64,000 nucleotides of DNA from Protula sp. h YS-2021 (Eukaryota; Annelida; Polychaeta; Sabellida; Serpulidae): assembly GCA_949752745.1 (NCBI GenBank), contig OX457026.1, positions 43,369,239 to 43,433,238 on the forward strand. Direction: 5' to 3'. Shown piece by piece: positions 20,487-28,717 of this stretch. Numbering within the stretch: position 1 is the first letter of the stretch; each line of letters starts with the position of its first letter. The notes beneath the pieces were generated by a model. The model ran no database searches. It was given only the letters and a program-made list of their open reading frames with translations, and was not told the DNA's origin. Position numbers and translations under genes: made by a program.

Positions 20487-20861
20487 ATGAATGCACTCAT
20501 GTTGGACGATGGTGTCTACCTTAAAGTTAATGAGAGGAATGAAGTGATGATGGGTTCTCGGAGAATTTCTGCTTATCGGTTTAAACCTGAAGTGTGGGAA
20601 GACTTTAAAAACATACCGCTTGAACCTGGGTTTAAACGCAGACTTGAAAATAAACTGGAAGTGACGGTGGCTGAATATGATTCTAAGATACGTGTGACAT
20701 TCTGTAGAAATCTTTTACAGGATTATCCAAAGGATTATAAGGGAGTTGTGCCAGATACACCCTATGCACAGTTGATCTTCTTTGATATCAAGAACTGGCG
20801 CGCAGTCCTACGATTCCTAGAAGCGATACAACATCCACTGTTCGACATCATCCGAGTATAA
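20487..20861 (+). CDS. Small PC4-like-fold protein 1
   Basis: 124 aa, 13 nt after the PC4-like gene. Two similar halves are visible: strands then YRFKPEVWEDFKNI, and strands then FFDIKNWRAVLRFLEAIQ. Each resembles the strand-rich segment plus Trp-containing helix of PC4. It probably arose by duplication within the element. No known domain can be named with certainty; the resemblance is pattern-based. Confidence 0.6.
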   Translation: MNALMLDDGVYLKVNERNEVMMGSRRISAYRFKPEVWEDFKNIPLEPGFKRRLENKLEVTVAEYDSKIRVTFCRNLLQDYPKDYKGVVPDTPYAQLIFFDIKNWRAVLRFLEAIQHPLFDIIRV

Positions 20862-20866
20862 AATAC

Positions 20867-21217
20867 ATGAACGAGATGCAAGACTATGTGTTGGATTATG
20901 AACCCATGACATATGGATTCTCATACATGAGAAACTTATGTGATGATATTGTGCTACGACATTTTGGACAGTATCTCGTCCTATCGCTTGATGACCAATC
21001 CGTGTTGAAGGATTATCTAGACAAGTTGAGAATACCCGGCTTTCTCCTAGCAGTCTCAAATGAATTAGAAGTGCGTGTGACTGAGAACGGTCTAGACGTG
21101 TTTGTACAATTTCGCCAATATGACGAGCTTACAGAAGACTGCGACATCATCACCCTCAGCACAGTGGAATGGAACGCGCTGTTACAAGCATTGGATTGGA
21201 AAGAACCTGACGCTTGA
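20867..21217 (+). CDS. Small PC4-like-fold protein 2
   Basis: 116 aa, ATG 5 nt after the preceding stop (MNEMQDYVLDYEP). The second half, LEVRVTENGLDVFVQFRQ then TLSTVEWNALLQALD, has the strand plus W-helix pattern. The last 116 nt overlap the next frame. A copy is intact in A; C lacks the ATG and carries a stop. Confidence 0.6.
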   Translation: MNEMQDYVLDYEPMTYGFSYMRNLCDDIVLRHFGQYLVLSLDDQSVLKDYLDKLRIPGFLLAVSNELEVRVTENGLDVFVQFRQYDELTEDCDIITLSTVEWNALLQALDWKEPDA

Positions 21218-21503
21218 ATTTAAAGAGGAAGGAATACAACTTATGCGGGGTACCAAATCCATTGAGCTGACACAACATATATGGACATGGATACGTGTGA
21301 TGGACATAAATGAAGAAGGATATGAACTGAAACTGTCTGAACATGAAACTGCTAAAGTGATAAAGTTTGGTGATGTGCGTTATGTAAGCTTTCATAGCAT
21401 TTACAAACACGGATGTAATGTCTATGATACCTATATCAATTTAGATTCTAATGAATGGCATGCATTGATGAATGTATTGAAAAATGAATGTGATTGTAAA
21501 TAA
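21102..21503 (+). CDS. Small PC4-like-fold protein 3
   Basis: 133 aa if read from the ATG at 21,102 (MYNFANMTSLQ), which lies inside the previous gene; a later ATG at 21,243 would give a shorter product. The longer start is favoured because all three elements keep this frame open across exactly 116 nt of overlap. The core YELKLSEHETAKVIKF..YVSFHSI..LDSNEWHALMNVL repeats the strand plus W-helix pattern. The C-terminus is Cys/Lys-rich (NECDCK). Confidence 0.5.
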   Translation: MYNFANMTSLQKTATSSPSAQWNGTRCYKHWIGKNLTLEFKEEGIQLMRGTKSIELTQHIWTWIRVMDINEEGYELKLSEHETAKVIKFGDVRYVSFHSIYKHGCNVYDTYINLDSNEWHALMNVLKNECDCK

Positions 21504-21762
21504 AAAAGTTTGTAAATAGTGTAAATAGACTTTGTAGTTAAGAATTTGTAAATAGTGTAAATAGACTTTGTAAATAAAAGTTTGTAAATAGTGTAAATAG
21601 ACTTTGTAAATAAAAGTTTGTAAATAGTGTAAATAGACTTTGTAAATAAAAGTTTGTAAATAGTGTAAATAGAATTTGTAGTTAAGAATTTGTAAATAGT
21701 GTAAATAGCGTTTGTAGTTAAGAGTTTGTAAATAGTGTTTGTAAACTTTGTAAATAGAACAC
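21504..21762. repeat. Tandem array (TTTGTAAATAGTGTAAATAGAC)n
   Basis: About ten units of roughly 22-37 bp made of TTTGTAAATAGTGTAAATAG with AAGAATTTG/AAAAGTTTG spacers, between the convergent gene sets of B. Confidence 0.88.
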
Positions 21763-21800
21763 AATAAACAAGACAGTTTGAAAACTTGGTTTGTTTTATT
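21763..21800. terminator. Bidirectional poly(A) region (B)
   Basis: AATAAA on + at 21,763-21,768 and AATAAA on - (TTTATT, 21,795-21,800) lie 26 bp apart, ending both converging transcription units. Confidence 0.65.
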
Positions 21801-21863
21801 TAACAACAACAACTTAACTAATATAACAACAACTTAACTAATATAACAACAACAATAACAACA

Positions 21864-22301
21864 TTAATAAAACAATGGTTTATAATGTCTATATACAAAG
21901 TCCTTTACAATAAAATCACCATCCTTTCTTTTTAATATATTCACAATATCAAACATACTCTGACCTCGAGCTCTATGTAATATATAATATACACAATAAA
22001 AACCACATGATGATGATATTGGCGTTTGTAATGAGATAGAATTATACATATAGTCATTTCTTAAAAACATGTCTAAACGATCATCGAGAGGGAACAGTCC
22101 ATAAGAGTCAAAATATTCCACAGGGTCTTTATCATAATACACTGCCACCCAATGTTCTCCTGGTTCATCTTGATCGTCTGTGTTGATCACATAGGCGCCG
22201 CGTTGTAAAGATGGTAACTGGTCCATGGCAAACACGCCTTGAAACAAGTCTTTGGTCATGACATCATGACTCAATATGGCATCAATCTGCTTCGTGTTCA
22301 T
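21864..22301 (-). CDS. Adenain-like maturation cysteine protease
   Basis: 145 aa. The catalytic set fits adenovirus protease (family C5): His50 in GEHWVAVYYDK, Asp65 in VEYFDSYG, Gln92 and Cys99 in QTPISSSCGFYC. The Gln-to-Cys spacing of seven equals that of adenain. It would cleave capsid and core precursors during virion maturation. The ATG overlaps the major capsid stop by 4 nt (CATGA). Intact here; broken in A and, by one stop, in C. Confidence 0.93.
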   Translation of the reverse strand: MNTKQIDAILSHDVMTKDLFQGVFAMDQLPSLQRGAYVINTDDQDEPGEHWVAVYYDKDPVEYFDSYGLFPLDDRLDMFLRNDYMYNSISLQTPISSSCGFYCVYYILHRARGQSMFDIVNILKRKDGDFIVKDFVYRHYKPLFY

Positions 22302-23664
22302 GACTGGTAGTCGAATTGGATGCTGCGATTTGCACTGATCTCAATAATGTTGTCAAATTCAGCATAGACAATGACATTGATGGTAGGTTGCAAAGCCGTA
22401 GCAAAGTTCATTTCTAGCCGCAAATTCCCATGCTTGATCAGGGGGAAATGATCATCGCCATCATAATCCGGTGTTAAGTCAAACGAAAATAAAGCATAAC
22501 CTCTAGGCCAATCTTCCCGTTTTATAATGGAACTTTTCTCACCATTCAACCGATCAAACGATTTGTAAAGCGTTTCAAAAGCGTTCAGGTATTTGTTCTG
22601 TGTAATGTCAAGCTTGAGAGGTTTGGATAGAACTGGTTCACCATCCGTGTACAGTTGCATATAGTCCAGATCAAAATGTTTGAAATCATATGGATTCCTC
22701 AATACTGATCCACCAAAAGCTTCATTATGAACCAGACCAATGACAATACGATTTGGTAATTGACCCAAAAAGATGTTATCTTTCACAAAAGACTGAAATC
22801 CTGCTGGAATAGCCAAGACTTTACATTCTTTTCTAGTGATGATGATCTTGGCAGGACTTTTCATCAATGCATCTGTATGTCCTAACTGAATACCTGGACT
22901 CACCCTCACTTTGCGAATGGTTAAAAATGCCTCTTTCACTTCTACCTTATAGGTATTATCTGCAGCCATCAATACATAGTCATCTTTTTGTCTATGGAAA
23001 CGCAATTTCAAACTGATGCCATTCGGAAGATAACGATCCTGCTCAAACAAATCTATCCTTAAACCACCTGCGAGCATAACATCACGGCTAAGACGAGTAT
23101 GCAAATAACGATGATGTAAGCCATTATTGCCTTGCTCAGCCAAGTCACCACCGTCGGCATTGACATGAAACCCGGATACATATTGTTCATGATTAGGTCT
23201 TTTCACCTCATGACTATTCATTGACCCAGCAGTATCCTTATACATGAGACGCATAGAGCGCTCAGAATGCAGACTTTCTTCCGAATCATGGATGAGATGA
23301 GAGATAATGCTGGTATAACCATGAGTATTGTTGCTATGCGAAACCAAACGATCATTCAGAAACAATTCAATATTAGACCATAACCCATTAAACACATCAT
23401 TGATGCAAGAGACATTATCATCTGCGCCACACGCTGTTCCATCAGCCTTTAGAATGCGACATACAATATGAAGTTTGCTGTTCTTTAAATCTAGATATTC
23501 TTCTGTACTCGCAGGAATTCTATTGGAGCGCCTTCTCTAATACTTGTAAGTGGTTGATAGTCAACATTATAACTTTTCTCTACAGCAGTTTGCGTTGGTG
23601 GTACGTGAAACCATTCCAATGGAGAAAGACTACATTCACACGAATGATTATGAATGAGAGACAT
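22298..23664 (-). pseudogene. Major capsid protein (double jelly-roll), 7-bp deletion
   Basis: The ATG at 23,664 (MSLIHNHSCECSL) opens a frame that ends early at a TAG at 23,491-23,493. Near 23,515 seven bases present in A and C are missing between short ATTC direct repeats. After that point the other frame is open for more than 390 codons to TGA at 22,298. Thus one small deletion separates this copy from an intact gene. The family forms the hexameric capsomers of Polinton/adintovirus particles. I see no slippery site suggesting programmed frameshifting. Confidence 0.85.
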
Positions 23665-23673
23665 TTTTTTTCT

Positions 23674-24015
23674 TTAAAAAATATCTTTGCGATATTTTGA
23701 TGTTATCCGTCTGGCTGTTTTTCGTCTTCTGGCACGTTTCGTCGGTTGCATACGCTTTTGTTCTCCAAACACACGTTCTGCTACTCGGCCCGTCACATCT
23801 TTCGCGACATTCTTTGCAGCCTTTTTAAGATGTGGCGCAACGATCTTAGCCCCAGCCTTAAGTAATGGAATAGCTTTGCGAGCCAATGATCCCAGTATTG
23901 AACCAATACCATCGCCATATTGGATTCGCGCTCCTTTGAATCCTGGTAATTCCCCGCCCACTTGACGAAGAAAATGGTTGCGATATGCAGACGGATCGTG
24001 TGTATAAGCTTTCAT
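23674..24015 (-). CDS. pX-like basic core/minor virion protein
   Basis: 113 aa. Conserved order: MKAYTHDPSAYRNHF, a QVGGELPGF motif, YGDGIGSILGSLARKAIPLL, an amphipathic AKIVAPHLKKAAKNVAKDV helix and an Arg/Lys tail. It resembles the small basic core or membrane-active proteins of adenoviruses and adintoviruses. QVGG-E may be a protease processing site, but this is speculative because the P4 residue does not fit the adenain consensus. It overlaps the penton stop by 4 nt. Confidence 0.75.
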   Translation of the reverse strand: MKAYTHDPSAYRNHFLRQVGGELPGFKGARIQYGDGIGSILGSLARKAIPLLKAGAKIVAPHLKKAAKNVAKDVTGRVAERVFGEQKRMQPTKRARRRKTARRITSKYRKDIF

Positions 24016-24773
24016 ATTGCTTTTGGTCGAAAATGAAGTTTACAGATCACCTTTCCAGTTTGAAATGGAACATTATGGCCTGTGTCGTCCTTAATATTCA
24101 TTTCTATCACGTCAAATTTGGACGTGTTTACAGGAACATAATGCGGTTCGCCATACGTTTTCATGATAATATCGCCATCATGGCCTTGTATGCCAACAGA
24201 ACGTAGTAAGGGAACATAATAATCACCAACAACTTGTGGTTCACAAATGCTGCAATACACATACAGTGTATAAAACCCCTGTTTCACATCCGCTTTATGG
24301 TCAGCTGTACATGTTTCAGTATACCATTGATCTGGGATAAATCCTAAAATCTCAGCTAATCCAGCGGAAAAGGACACTTCAAAGCCATAATTTAGAAATA
24401 GAAAAACACGTCGTCTAATCTTATCATACTTTATCCGAATAGCTTCTTTAAGTTCATCTTTCATAGAATTAGTCGCTTCTTCATTCACTGCCTGACATAT
24501 TTCTTGTATGGATCTATAGTAGCCATAAGGAATATTAATAGTCTCAAGTGTCTCTGTCAGTGGTTGTTGTCGATACTGAATAGAATAGTCCATGTCATGT
24601 CTCATCGTTGTCCATGTATGTGGATATTGAATTTCAGCTAAAGCCACTTCATATTTTCCATTCAGATAGATGGTTCGAGGCATACGAATTTGATAATTTG
24701 AAGCCTTGTTGTTGGGATAATAGGTCATACTCGCATTGCTAGGCAAAGTGATGTAAAAGCTTGTCGACTCCAT
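24012..24773 (-). CDS. Penton-like minor capsid protein
   Basis: 253 aa, intact. N-terminus MESTSFYITLPSNAS, then MPRTIYLNGKYEVALAEIQYP, a C-terminal segment ICEPQVVGDYYVPLLRSV and a final VICKLHFRPKA. These are the hallmark blocks of the Polinton minor capsid/penton protein next to the major capsid gene. It sits 8 nt after the small acylated-looking protein and overlaps pX by 4 nt. Confidence 0.85.
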   Translation of the reverse strand: MESTSFYITLPSNASMTYYPNNKASNYQIRMPRTIYLNGKYEVALAEIQYPHTWTTMRHDMDYSIQYRQQPLTETLETINIPYGYYRSIQEICQAVNEEATNSMKDELKEAIRIKYDKIRRRVFLFLNYGFEVSFSAGLAEILGFIPDQWYTETCTADHKADVKQGFYTLYVYCSICEPQVVGDYYVPLLRSVGIQGHDGDIIMKTYGEPHYVPVNTSKFDVIEMNIKDDTGHNVPFQTGKVICKLHFRPKAI

Positions 24774-24781
24774 GATGGGAA

Positions 24782-24991
24782 CTAAATGGTATAGGTGCGT
24801 TGACGTTGTCTATATACTTCACGATAGCGCGCGCCATTCGACCAAGTATGCCAAATCTCATCCTCATTCACATGGTCTTTTATTTCTCCTTCACAACACG
24901 CGCTTGTACATCTTATTTTTACAGGAATAGTTGGTTTATCTTCCTGGCAACAACAACATAGCTCTTTCAGCCATGTTAAAAATTTTCCCAT
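24782..24991 (-). CDS. Small Cys-rich protein with predicted dual acylation
   Basis: 69 aa. MGKFLTWLKELCCCCQED: Gly-2 with Thr-6 suggests N-myristoylation and CCCC at 12-15 suggests palmitoylation. A second Cys cluster follows (CTSACCEGE), then a basic tail. It overlaps the upstream gene by 16 nt. The C homologue begins MGNVLTWIKELWCCCC, an even better acylation signal. A role at membranes during assembly, entry or egress is inferred; no family recognised. Confidence 0.65.
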   Translation of the reverse strand: MGKFLTWLKELCCCCQEDKPTIPVKIRCTSACCEGEIKDHVNEDEIWHTWSNGARYREVYRQRQRTYTI

Positions 24992-25542
24992 CCTTCAGGA
25001 AACTGTCTTTGTTGACGTTGTTTCATTTCTGTTGTAATGTCGTCACGAGTGGTCTTTTTACTAAACATTGTTTTTGGAATATTAGCATCTACAATTTCCT
25101 GGATAAACGGATGCCAGCCATATGGTGGTATGACTCGTTCTTTTCTTCTTGTCGCCACCAATGCTTCTTTCATCAAATCAACCATGTTGGAATTTGCTAT
25201 AATATCGCCCGTTTTCAACACAAGTTCATTCTTCTCTGTCCATTTAACACCATGTTTCTTCAGTTCGGCTAAAAGTTGTGTTACTTTTCCATGATAGATA
25301 GGTTGAAAATGACTTAAAAATAACTTTTCTGGCTTTTCAGGTGATGATGATGAGGGCTTTTGCTGCCTAGACTGACTTGTTCGTAAATGACGGCCAAGAA
25401 GTTGAGACATTTCTATAGCCTTTTCACGTGTTCGTTTCCCACGTAAAAGTGTATTCACTTTCGTTTTGATTTCATTTTTCTTTTCTAGCAACATTTTATA
25501 TTCATATTCAGGAATGAGGACCATTTTCATCATATGTTTCAT
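24976..25542 (-). CDS. VLIP-motif Lys-rich protein of unknown role
   Basis: 188 aa. N-terminal MVLIPEYEYKMLL, a Lys/Arg/Gln-rich middle with low-complexity SSSSPEKPEK, then a more structured C-terminal half with KNELVLKTGDII, VDLMKEALVATRRKER and FIQEIVDANIPKTMF. Overlaps its neighbours by 4 and 16 nt. Intact in B and C. Position between ATPase and penton suggests a virion or assembly protein; not proven. Confidence 0.65.
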   Translation of the reverse strand: MKHMMKMVLIPEYEYKMLLEKKNEIKTKVNTLLRGKRTREKAIEMSQLLGRHLRTSQSRQQKPSSSSPEKPEKLFLSHFQPIYHGKVTQLLAELKKHGVKWTEKNELVLKTGDIIANSNMVDLMKEALVATRRKERVIPPYGWHPFIQEIVDANIPKTMFSKKTTRDDITTEMKQRQQRQFPEGWENF

Positions 25543-25865
25543 TTTAGCAGTAGTTTGGCTAACAAGGGCAATGCCAATCTAGCAATAACTCCAATGAATC
25601 CTCCTTTCTGATTAATCAACTTCTTTTTTCGTCGAAGGGATATCTTCTTATCTGCTAGAGTACGAAGCGTATGACGTTCACGTTTAAATTCCTTAAACCG
25701 TTTTGAGCTTAAGGGTAAATGTCCTTGCAATATATTCAAACAAATTTCAAACAAGCTTGTTAATTCCTCTTTTGTAGCTTGCTGTAGCAAGGATTTACGT
25801 CGTTTAGGCCCACTGCGTGCAAGCAAATGAAGAAACGGCTGGTTCGCTCGAATACGTTTAGACAT
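25539..25865 (-). CDS. Small basic protein of unknown role
   Basis: 108 aa, starts MSKRIRANQPFLHLLARSGPKRRKSLLQQ; a charged helix LTSLFEICLNIL, then RTLADKKISLRRKKKLINQKGG and a hydrophobic C-terminus (ARLALPLLAKLLLK). High Lys/Arg suggests nucleic-acid or membrane contact. Overlaps the ATPase by 8 nt and the next gene by 4 nt. Confidence 0.65.
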   Translation of the reverse strand: MSKRIRANQPFLHLLARSGPKRRKSLLQQATKEELTSLFEICLNILQGHLPLSSKRFKEFKRERHTLRTLADKKISLRRKKKLINQKGGFIGVIARLALPLLAKLLLK

Positions 25866-26517
25866 CTTGACTGCGAATGGTTAAATGAGTTGGTTCTTGT
25901 TCATACACTGCTTTATCAATATATACATAATGTGTATCTTTTGGTAAAATGCCTGTACGAATACGTAGTTGATCATTTGTCTTTGGTTTTAAATCAATGA
26001 ATAAATAACCATGAGGTTTGCTAGTAGCATCTTGATAGGCTTCTATGAGAAATTGAGATCTTCCAGGATACATTTGTCGTGCTAATGTACTAATTTGTTG
26101 ACTGTCTCTCGGATTTTTAAACAGAATGATATAATGTGTATTCAAACTAATATTTCGCATCTCTTTCCCATGATGAAATAAATTATGTACAATAAAGATA
26201 ATGCTTAGATTTTGATGACTGCTGCTAACACTAAAGAGACGTGTCATACGCTCATCACTATGACATTTCGTCATTAAGTCATCAATGATAAGTAAGTTTG
26301 GTTTCTTCGGGTTAAAACGCTCTTCAATGTCATCTGGAATGCCTTGGTAAAATTCCACGCCTTTCATTCCCTTGTACAAAGGCTGATCTGCTGCATAGAG
26401 CCATAAAATGCTTTTTGGAGAGGGTTGAATCAACTTTTGTTCTAGAATTTCCTTCACCAGAGACGTTTTACCACTGCCTGTAGGTCCAGAGACCAAACAT
26501 GTAAATGGATGCTTCAT
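25858..26517 (-). CDS. A32-like genome-packaging ATPase
   Basis: 219 aa from the ATG at 26,517 (MKHPFTCLVSGPTGSGKT). Walker A GPTGSGKT at about 10-17, Walker B LLIIDDLMT near 76-84, then a sensor-like IIFIVHNLF segment. It belongs to the FtsK/HerA-type A32 ATPases that package DNA in Polintons and large DNA viruses. The ATG overlaps the integrase TGA (ATGA). Intact here only. Confidence 0.9.
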   Translation of the reverse strand: MKHPFTCLVSGPTGSGKTSLVKEILEQKLIQPSPKSILWLYAADQPLYKGMKGVEFYQGIPDDIEERFNPKKPNLLIIDDLMTKCHSDERMTRLFSVSSSHQNLSIIFIVHNLFHHGKEMRNISLNTHYIILFKNPRDSQQISTLARQMYPGRSQFLIEAYQDATSKPHGYLFIDLKPKTNDQLRIRTGILPKDTHYVYIDKAVYEQEPTHLTIRSQDV

Positions 26518-27620
26518 TGTTGAATGTCTGTTTCTTTCACCCAACTGTTAAACTTGTTTGGCCAACCTAACCACTTGACAAATAATTCTTTCACACCTCC
26601 TCCTCGTCTTTTACGTGTTTTCAAGACTTTTTCAATTCTATAAATAGATTCAATATCTTTGGTCACTTTCTGCAGTTCTTCTTCATAGAAATGGCCATCA
26701 ATATCTTCGTCTAAAAAGTCTTTCACACGATACAAATGTATTCCTTGCTTCTTACAACGATGTGTGACAATGAAGACTTCTTGCGTCCATTTGATGTGAT
26801 AATCGCGTTGAAACACATATTTAATGTGGGAAATGCGAACATGATCGCCAATGTTAAATTTGTACTTCTTCTTCTTCTTCGGTTTCAATTTCAGTTTGTC
26901 GACATACATATACTTCCACACTTTTGATTCGTTGTCTTTACGAATCTCGGCTGGAGCATATTTATTAGGAAGAGAACCATGAGGTCTATGGTTGTAATTG
27001 TACACCAAGTCTGGAAGAATGTCTAAGTAACGGTAAGTTTGATTATGTAGAAAATACCGATACATCATTCCCTTCAGAGTACGAATGACTCTTTCAGCAA
27101 AGTTGGCTTTGGTTTCATTCTTTGTGGTATAAGCATGAATGCCTTCTTTCTTCAAAAATGCTTTAACCCATCTGTTTTTAAATTCTGTTTCTTTATCAGA
27201 CCTTAGAGTTCGCGGTCTTCGTCGTGTGTCATGAAAAATCTTTTGGAAAGCTTGTATGACGCTGGTATGTGATTTATTAGGTATTGGCTGTACCCAGACA
27301 TATTTGGAAAACACATCAATGACAATGAGTAAAAAGCGTATGTCATCATTATAGGGAGCTATGTTTCCCATATCAGCCAAATCAATATCCCACATATCAT
27401 CAATACCACGTGTAATCACACGTTGTCTTTTGAACCTGTATTTGACAGGTTGGAGTAAACTGAAAGCATCTTGATCCTGTAGCCATTTCTTCACTTGTGA
27501 ATGTGTGACTGGTTGATTATGTTTTCGTAAGATGTGATACAGTTTGTAAGGACCAGCAAATGCTCCAGGCTGTCCAGGTTTGAAGTAAATATTGGTCAAG
27601 TAGTCTTTCCACGTCGACAT
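26514..27620 (-). CDS. Retrovirus-type integrase with chromodomain
   Basis: 368 aa from MSTWKDYL (ATG 27,620), 39 nt after a TATA box (27,659-27,665). The rve core has D80 (WDIDLAD), D142 (RSDKETEF) and E176 (ANFAERVIR) as likely catalytic triad; the C-terminus (about 320-365) is a chromodomain with YRIEKVLKTRKRR and FVKWLGWP. It inserts the element and makes the 6-bp duplications. The Gly normally following the second Asp motif (SDKGTEF in A and C) is Glu144 here, which may impair activity. Confidence 0.93.
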   Translation of the reverse strand: MSTWKDYLTNIYFKPGQPGAFAGPYKLYHILRKHNQPVTHSQVKKWLQDQDAFSLLQPVKYRFKRQRVITRGIDDMWDIDLADMGNIAPYNDDIRFLLIVIDVFSKYVWVQPIPNKSHTSVIQAFQKIFHDTRRRPRTLRSDKETEFKNRWVKAFLKKEGIHAYTTKNETKANFAERVIRTLKGMMYRYFLHNQTYRYLDILPDLVYNYNHRPHGSLPNKYAPAEIRKDNESKVWKYMYVDKLKLKPKKKKKYKFNIGDHVRISHIKYVFQRDYHIKWTQEVFIVTHRCKKQGIHLYRVKDFLDEDIDGHFYEEELQKVTKDIESIYRIEKVLKTRKRRGGGVKELFVKWLGWPNKFNSWVKETDIQQ

Positions 27621-27658
27621 GATGAATGAAAACCACCTTCTCAACAGAACAGCTTTTA

Positions 27659-27665
27659 TTTTATA
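27659..27665 (-). promoter_or_regulatory. TATA box of integrase/capsid cluster (B)
   Basis: TATAAAA on minus, 38 nt upstream of the integrase ATG. It is the only TATA box I see ahead of the eight overlapping capsid-side genes. Confidence 0.6.
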
Positions 27666-27705
27666 ACTCAACCAACATCACTTAACTAACATAGTAACTT
27701 AACTA

Positions 27706-27785
27706 ACATGTATTTATAACTAACATGTATTTATAACTAACATGTATTTATAACTAACATGTATTTATAACTAACATGTATTTAC
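27706..27785. repeat. 17-bp tandem repeat CTAACATGTATTTATAA
   Basis: About five units immediately upstream of the integrase promoter, overlapping the 3' end of the next gene by a few bases. Confidence 0.8.
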
Positions 27786-28114
27786 AAATCAAGTATAGAT
27801 ACAATGGTATGAATCACTGGAGACCATTGGTCTTCAATGAACATTAACCAATGACTGAGTTCATCCAATGTAATAGCATCTACACCATATTTCTCACAAC
27901 GTTGATTTGCATTCTCTAACACTTTATCTAAATGAATATAATATTTAGCTTCATTCCAATAAGTATAGACACATGCAAAATGACAAGTATGTTCTGAACA
28001 CTCTTCAAGTTGGCAAGCAGGACAGACTAAATAAGCAAACTTTTTTACAGCGGATAACATTTCTTCACAATAAGCTTTTTGCACAATATATTGTCTCAGT
28101 GTCATATCCGCCAT
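27782..28114 (-). CDS. Small Cys-rich conserved accessory protein
   Basis: 110 aa from MADMTLRQYIVQKAY; the same start is used in C (35,055-35,396). A possible zinc site CPACQLEECSEHTCHFAC is at about 37-54, followed by helices rich in charged residues (DKVLENANQRCEKYG). Not recognised. Presence in two diverged elements shows selection for the protein. Confidence 0.6.
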   Translation of the reverse strand: MADMTLRQYIVQKAYCEEMLSAVKKFAYLVCPACQLEECSEHTCHFACVYTYWNEAKYYIHLDKVLENANQRCEKYGVDAITLDELSHWLMFIEDQWSPVIHTIVSILDL

Positions 28115-28258
28115 TATGCAGTCTTGTGGGTCTTGCAGCACAAGTCTGTCAGGTTTAGCAGGTTATGCTGCTCCGGCAATGCAAGTCTGTCAAGTTCAGC
28201 AAGTTTTTTCCAGTTGCTGTTCACTTAACACACTTCTCCATGTTCACACGTCTGCACA

Positions 28259-28696
28259 TCAAGTCTCACACAACAGTTCTAACAACTTTCCCATAATATT
28301 CTGACCAGGATATCCAGATGACACTTGTTTCACACCAGCTCCCCACCAATGATCATACGTTGCTTCAACTAAAGTTTTGTCTTTACATTCTTTCAACTTG
28401 TTGCGAAACAATACACACTGATTCCATTTGACTTGTAAAACATCTTGCATTTTGCTTCTCTTCACTGTATGCCATAACGGACATGGCTTTATCACTTTAG
28501 CAATACGTTTTGCTTCATATCCATTTCTACATGAAGCAATGGCTGAAGCAATATCTTGACGGTGATGAAACACTGCTTTCTCATATTGATACAACGCTTC
28601 ACTTGAGTTGAACACATGTCCATACTTTTCAAGTCGTGTTGGAAACATGTTTGAAAGAACGTCCTTATGACCGCTGAATAGCACAAGATTCTCCAT
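28259..28696 (-). CDS. NADAR/YbiA-like protein (predicted N-glycosidase)
   Basis: 145 aa, close to the usual single-domain NADAR length. Family landmarks in order: FSGHKDVLSNMFP (7-19), Y25-GHVFNSSEALYQYEKA (25-41), M-x-D-V-x-x-x-KW (about 83), DHWWGAGV (115-122) and PGQNIMGKLL (130-139). YbiA/NADAR proteins cleave N-glycosidic bonds; members remove ADP-ribose from guanine bases in DNA or act on riboflavin intermediates. In a virus-like element it could undo host or rival ADP-ribosylation of DNA (inference). Found only in B, 21 nt from a tiny upstream gene. Confidence 0.78.
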   Translation of the reverse strand: MENLVLFSGHKDVLSNMFPTRLEKYGHVFNSSEALYQYEKAVFHHRQDIASAIASCRNGYEAKRIAKVIKPCPLWHTVKRSKMQDVLQVKWNQCVLFRNKLKECKDKTLVEATYDHWWGAGVKQVSSGYPGQNIMGKLLELLCET

Positions 28697-28717
28697 GTTG
28701 ACTTTGTTTCTGTTGTT

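Noticed and set aside
22298..23664. Programmed frameshift in the B capsid gene
   Set aside because: A and C show the missing seven bases and B lacks a slippery site; a deletion is simpler.
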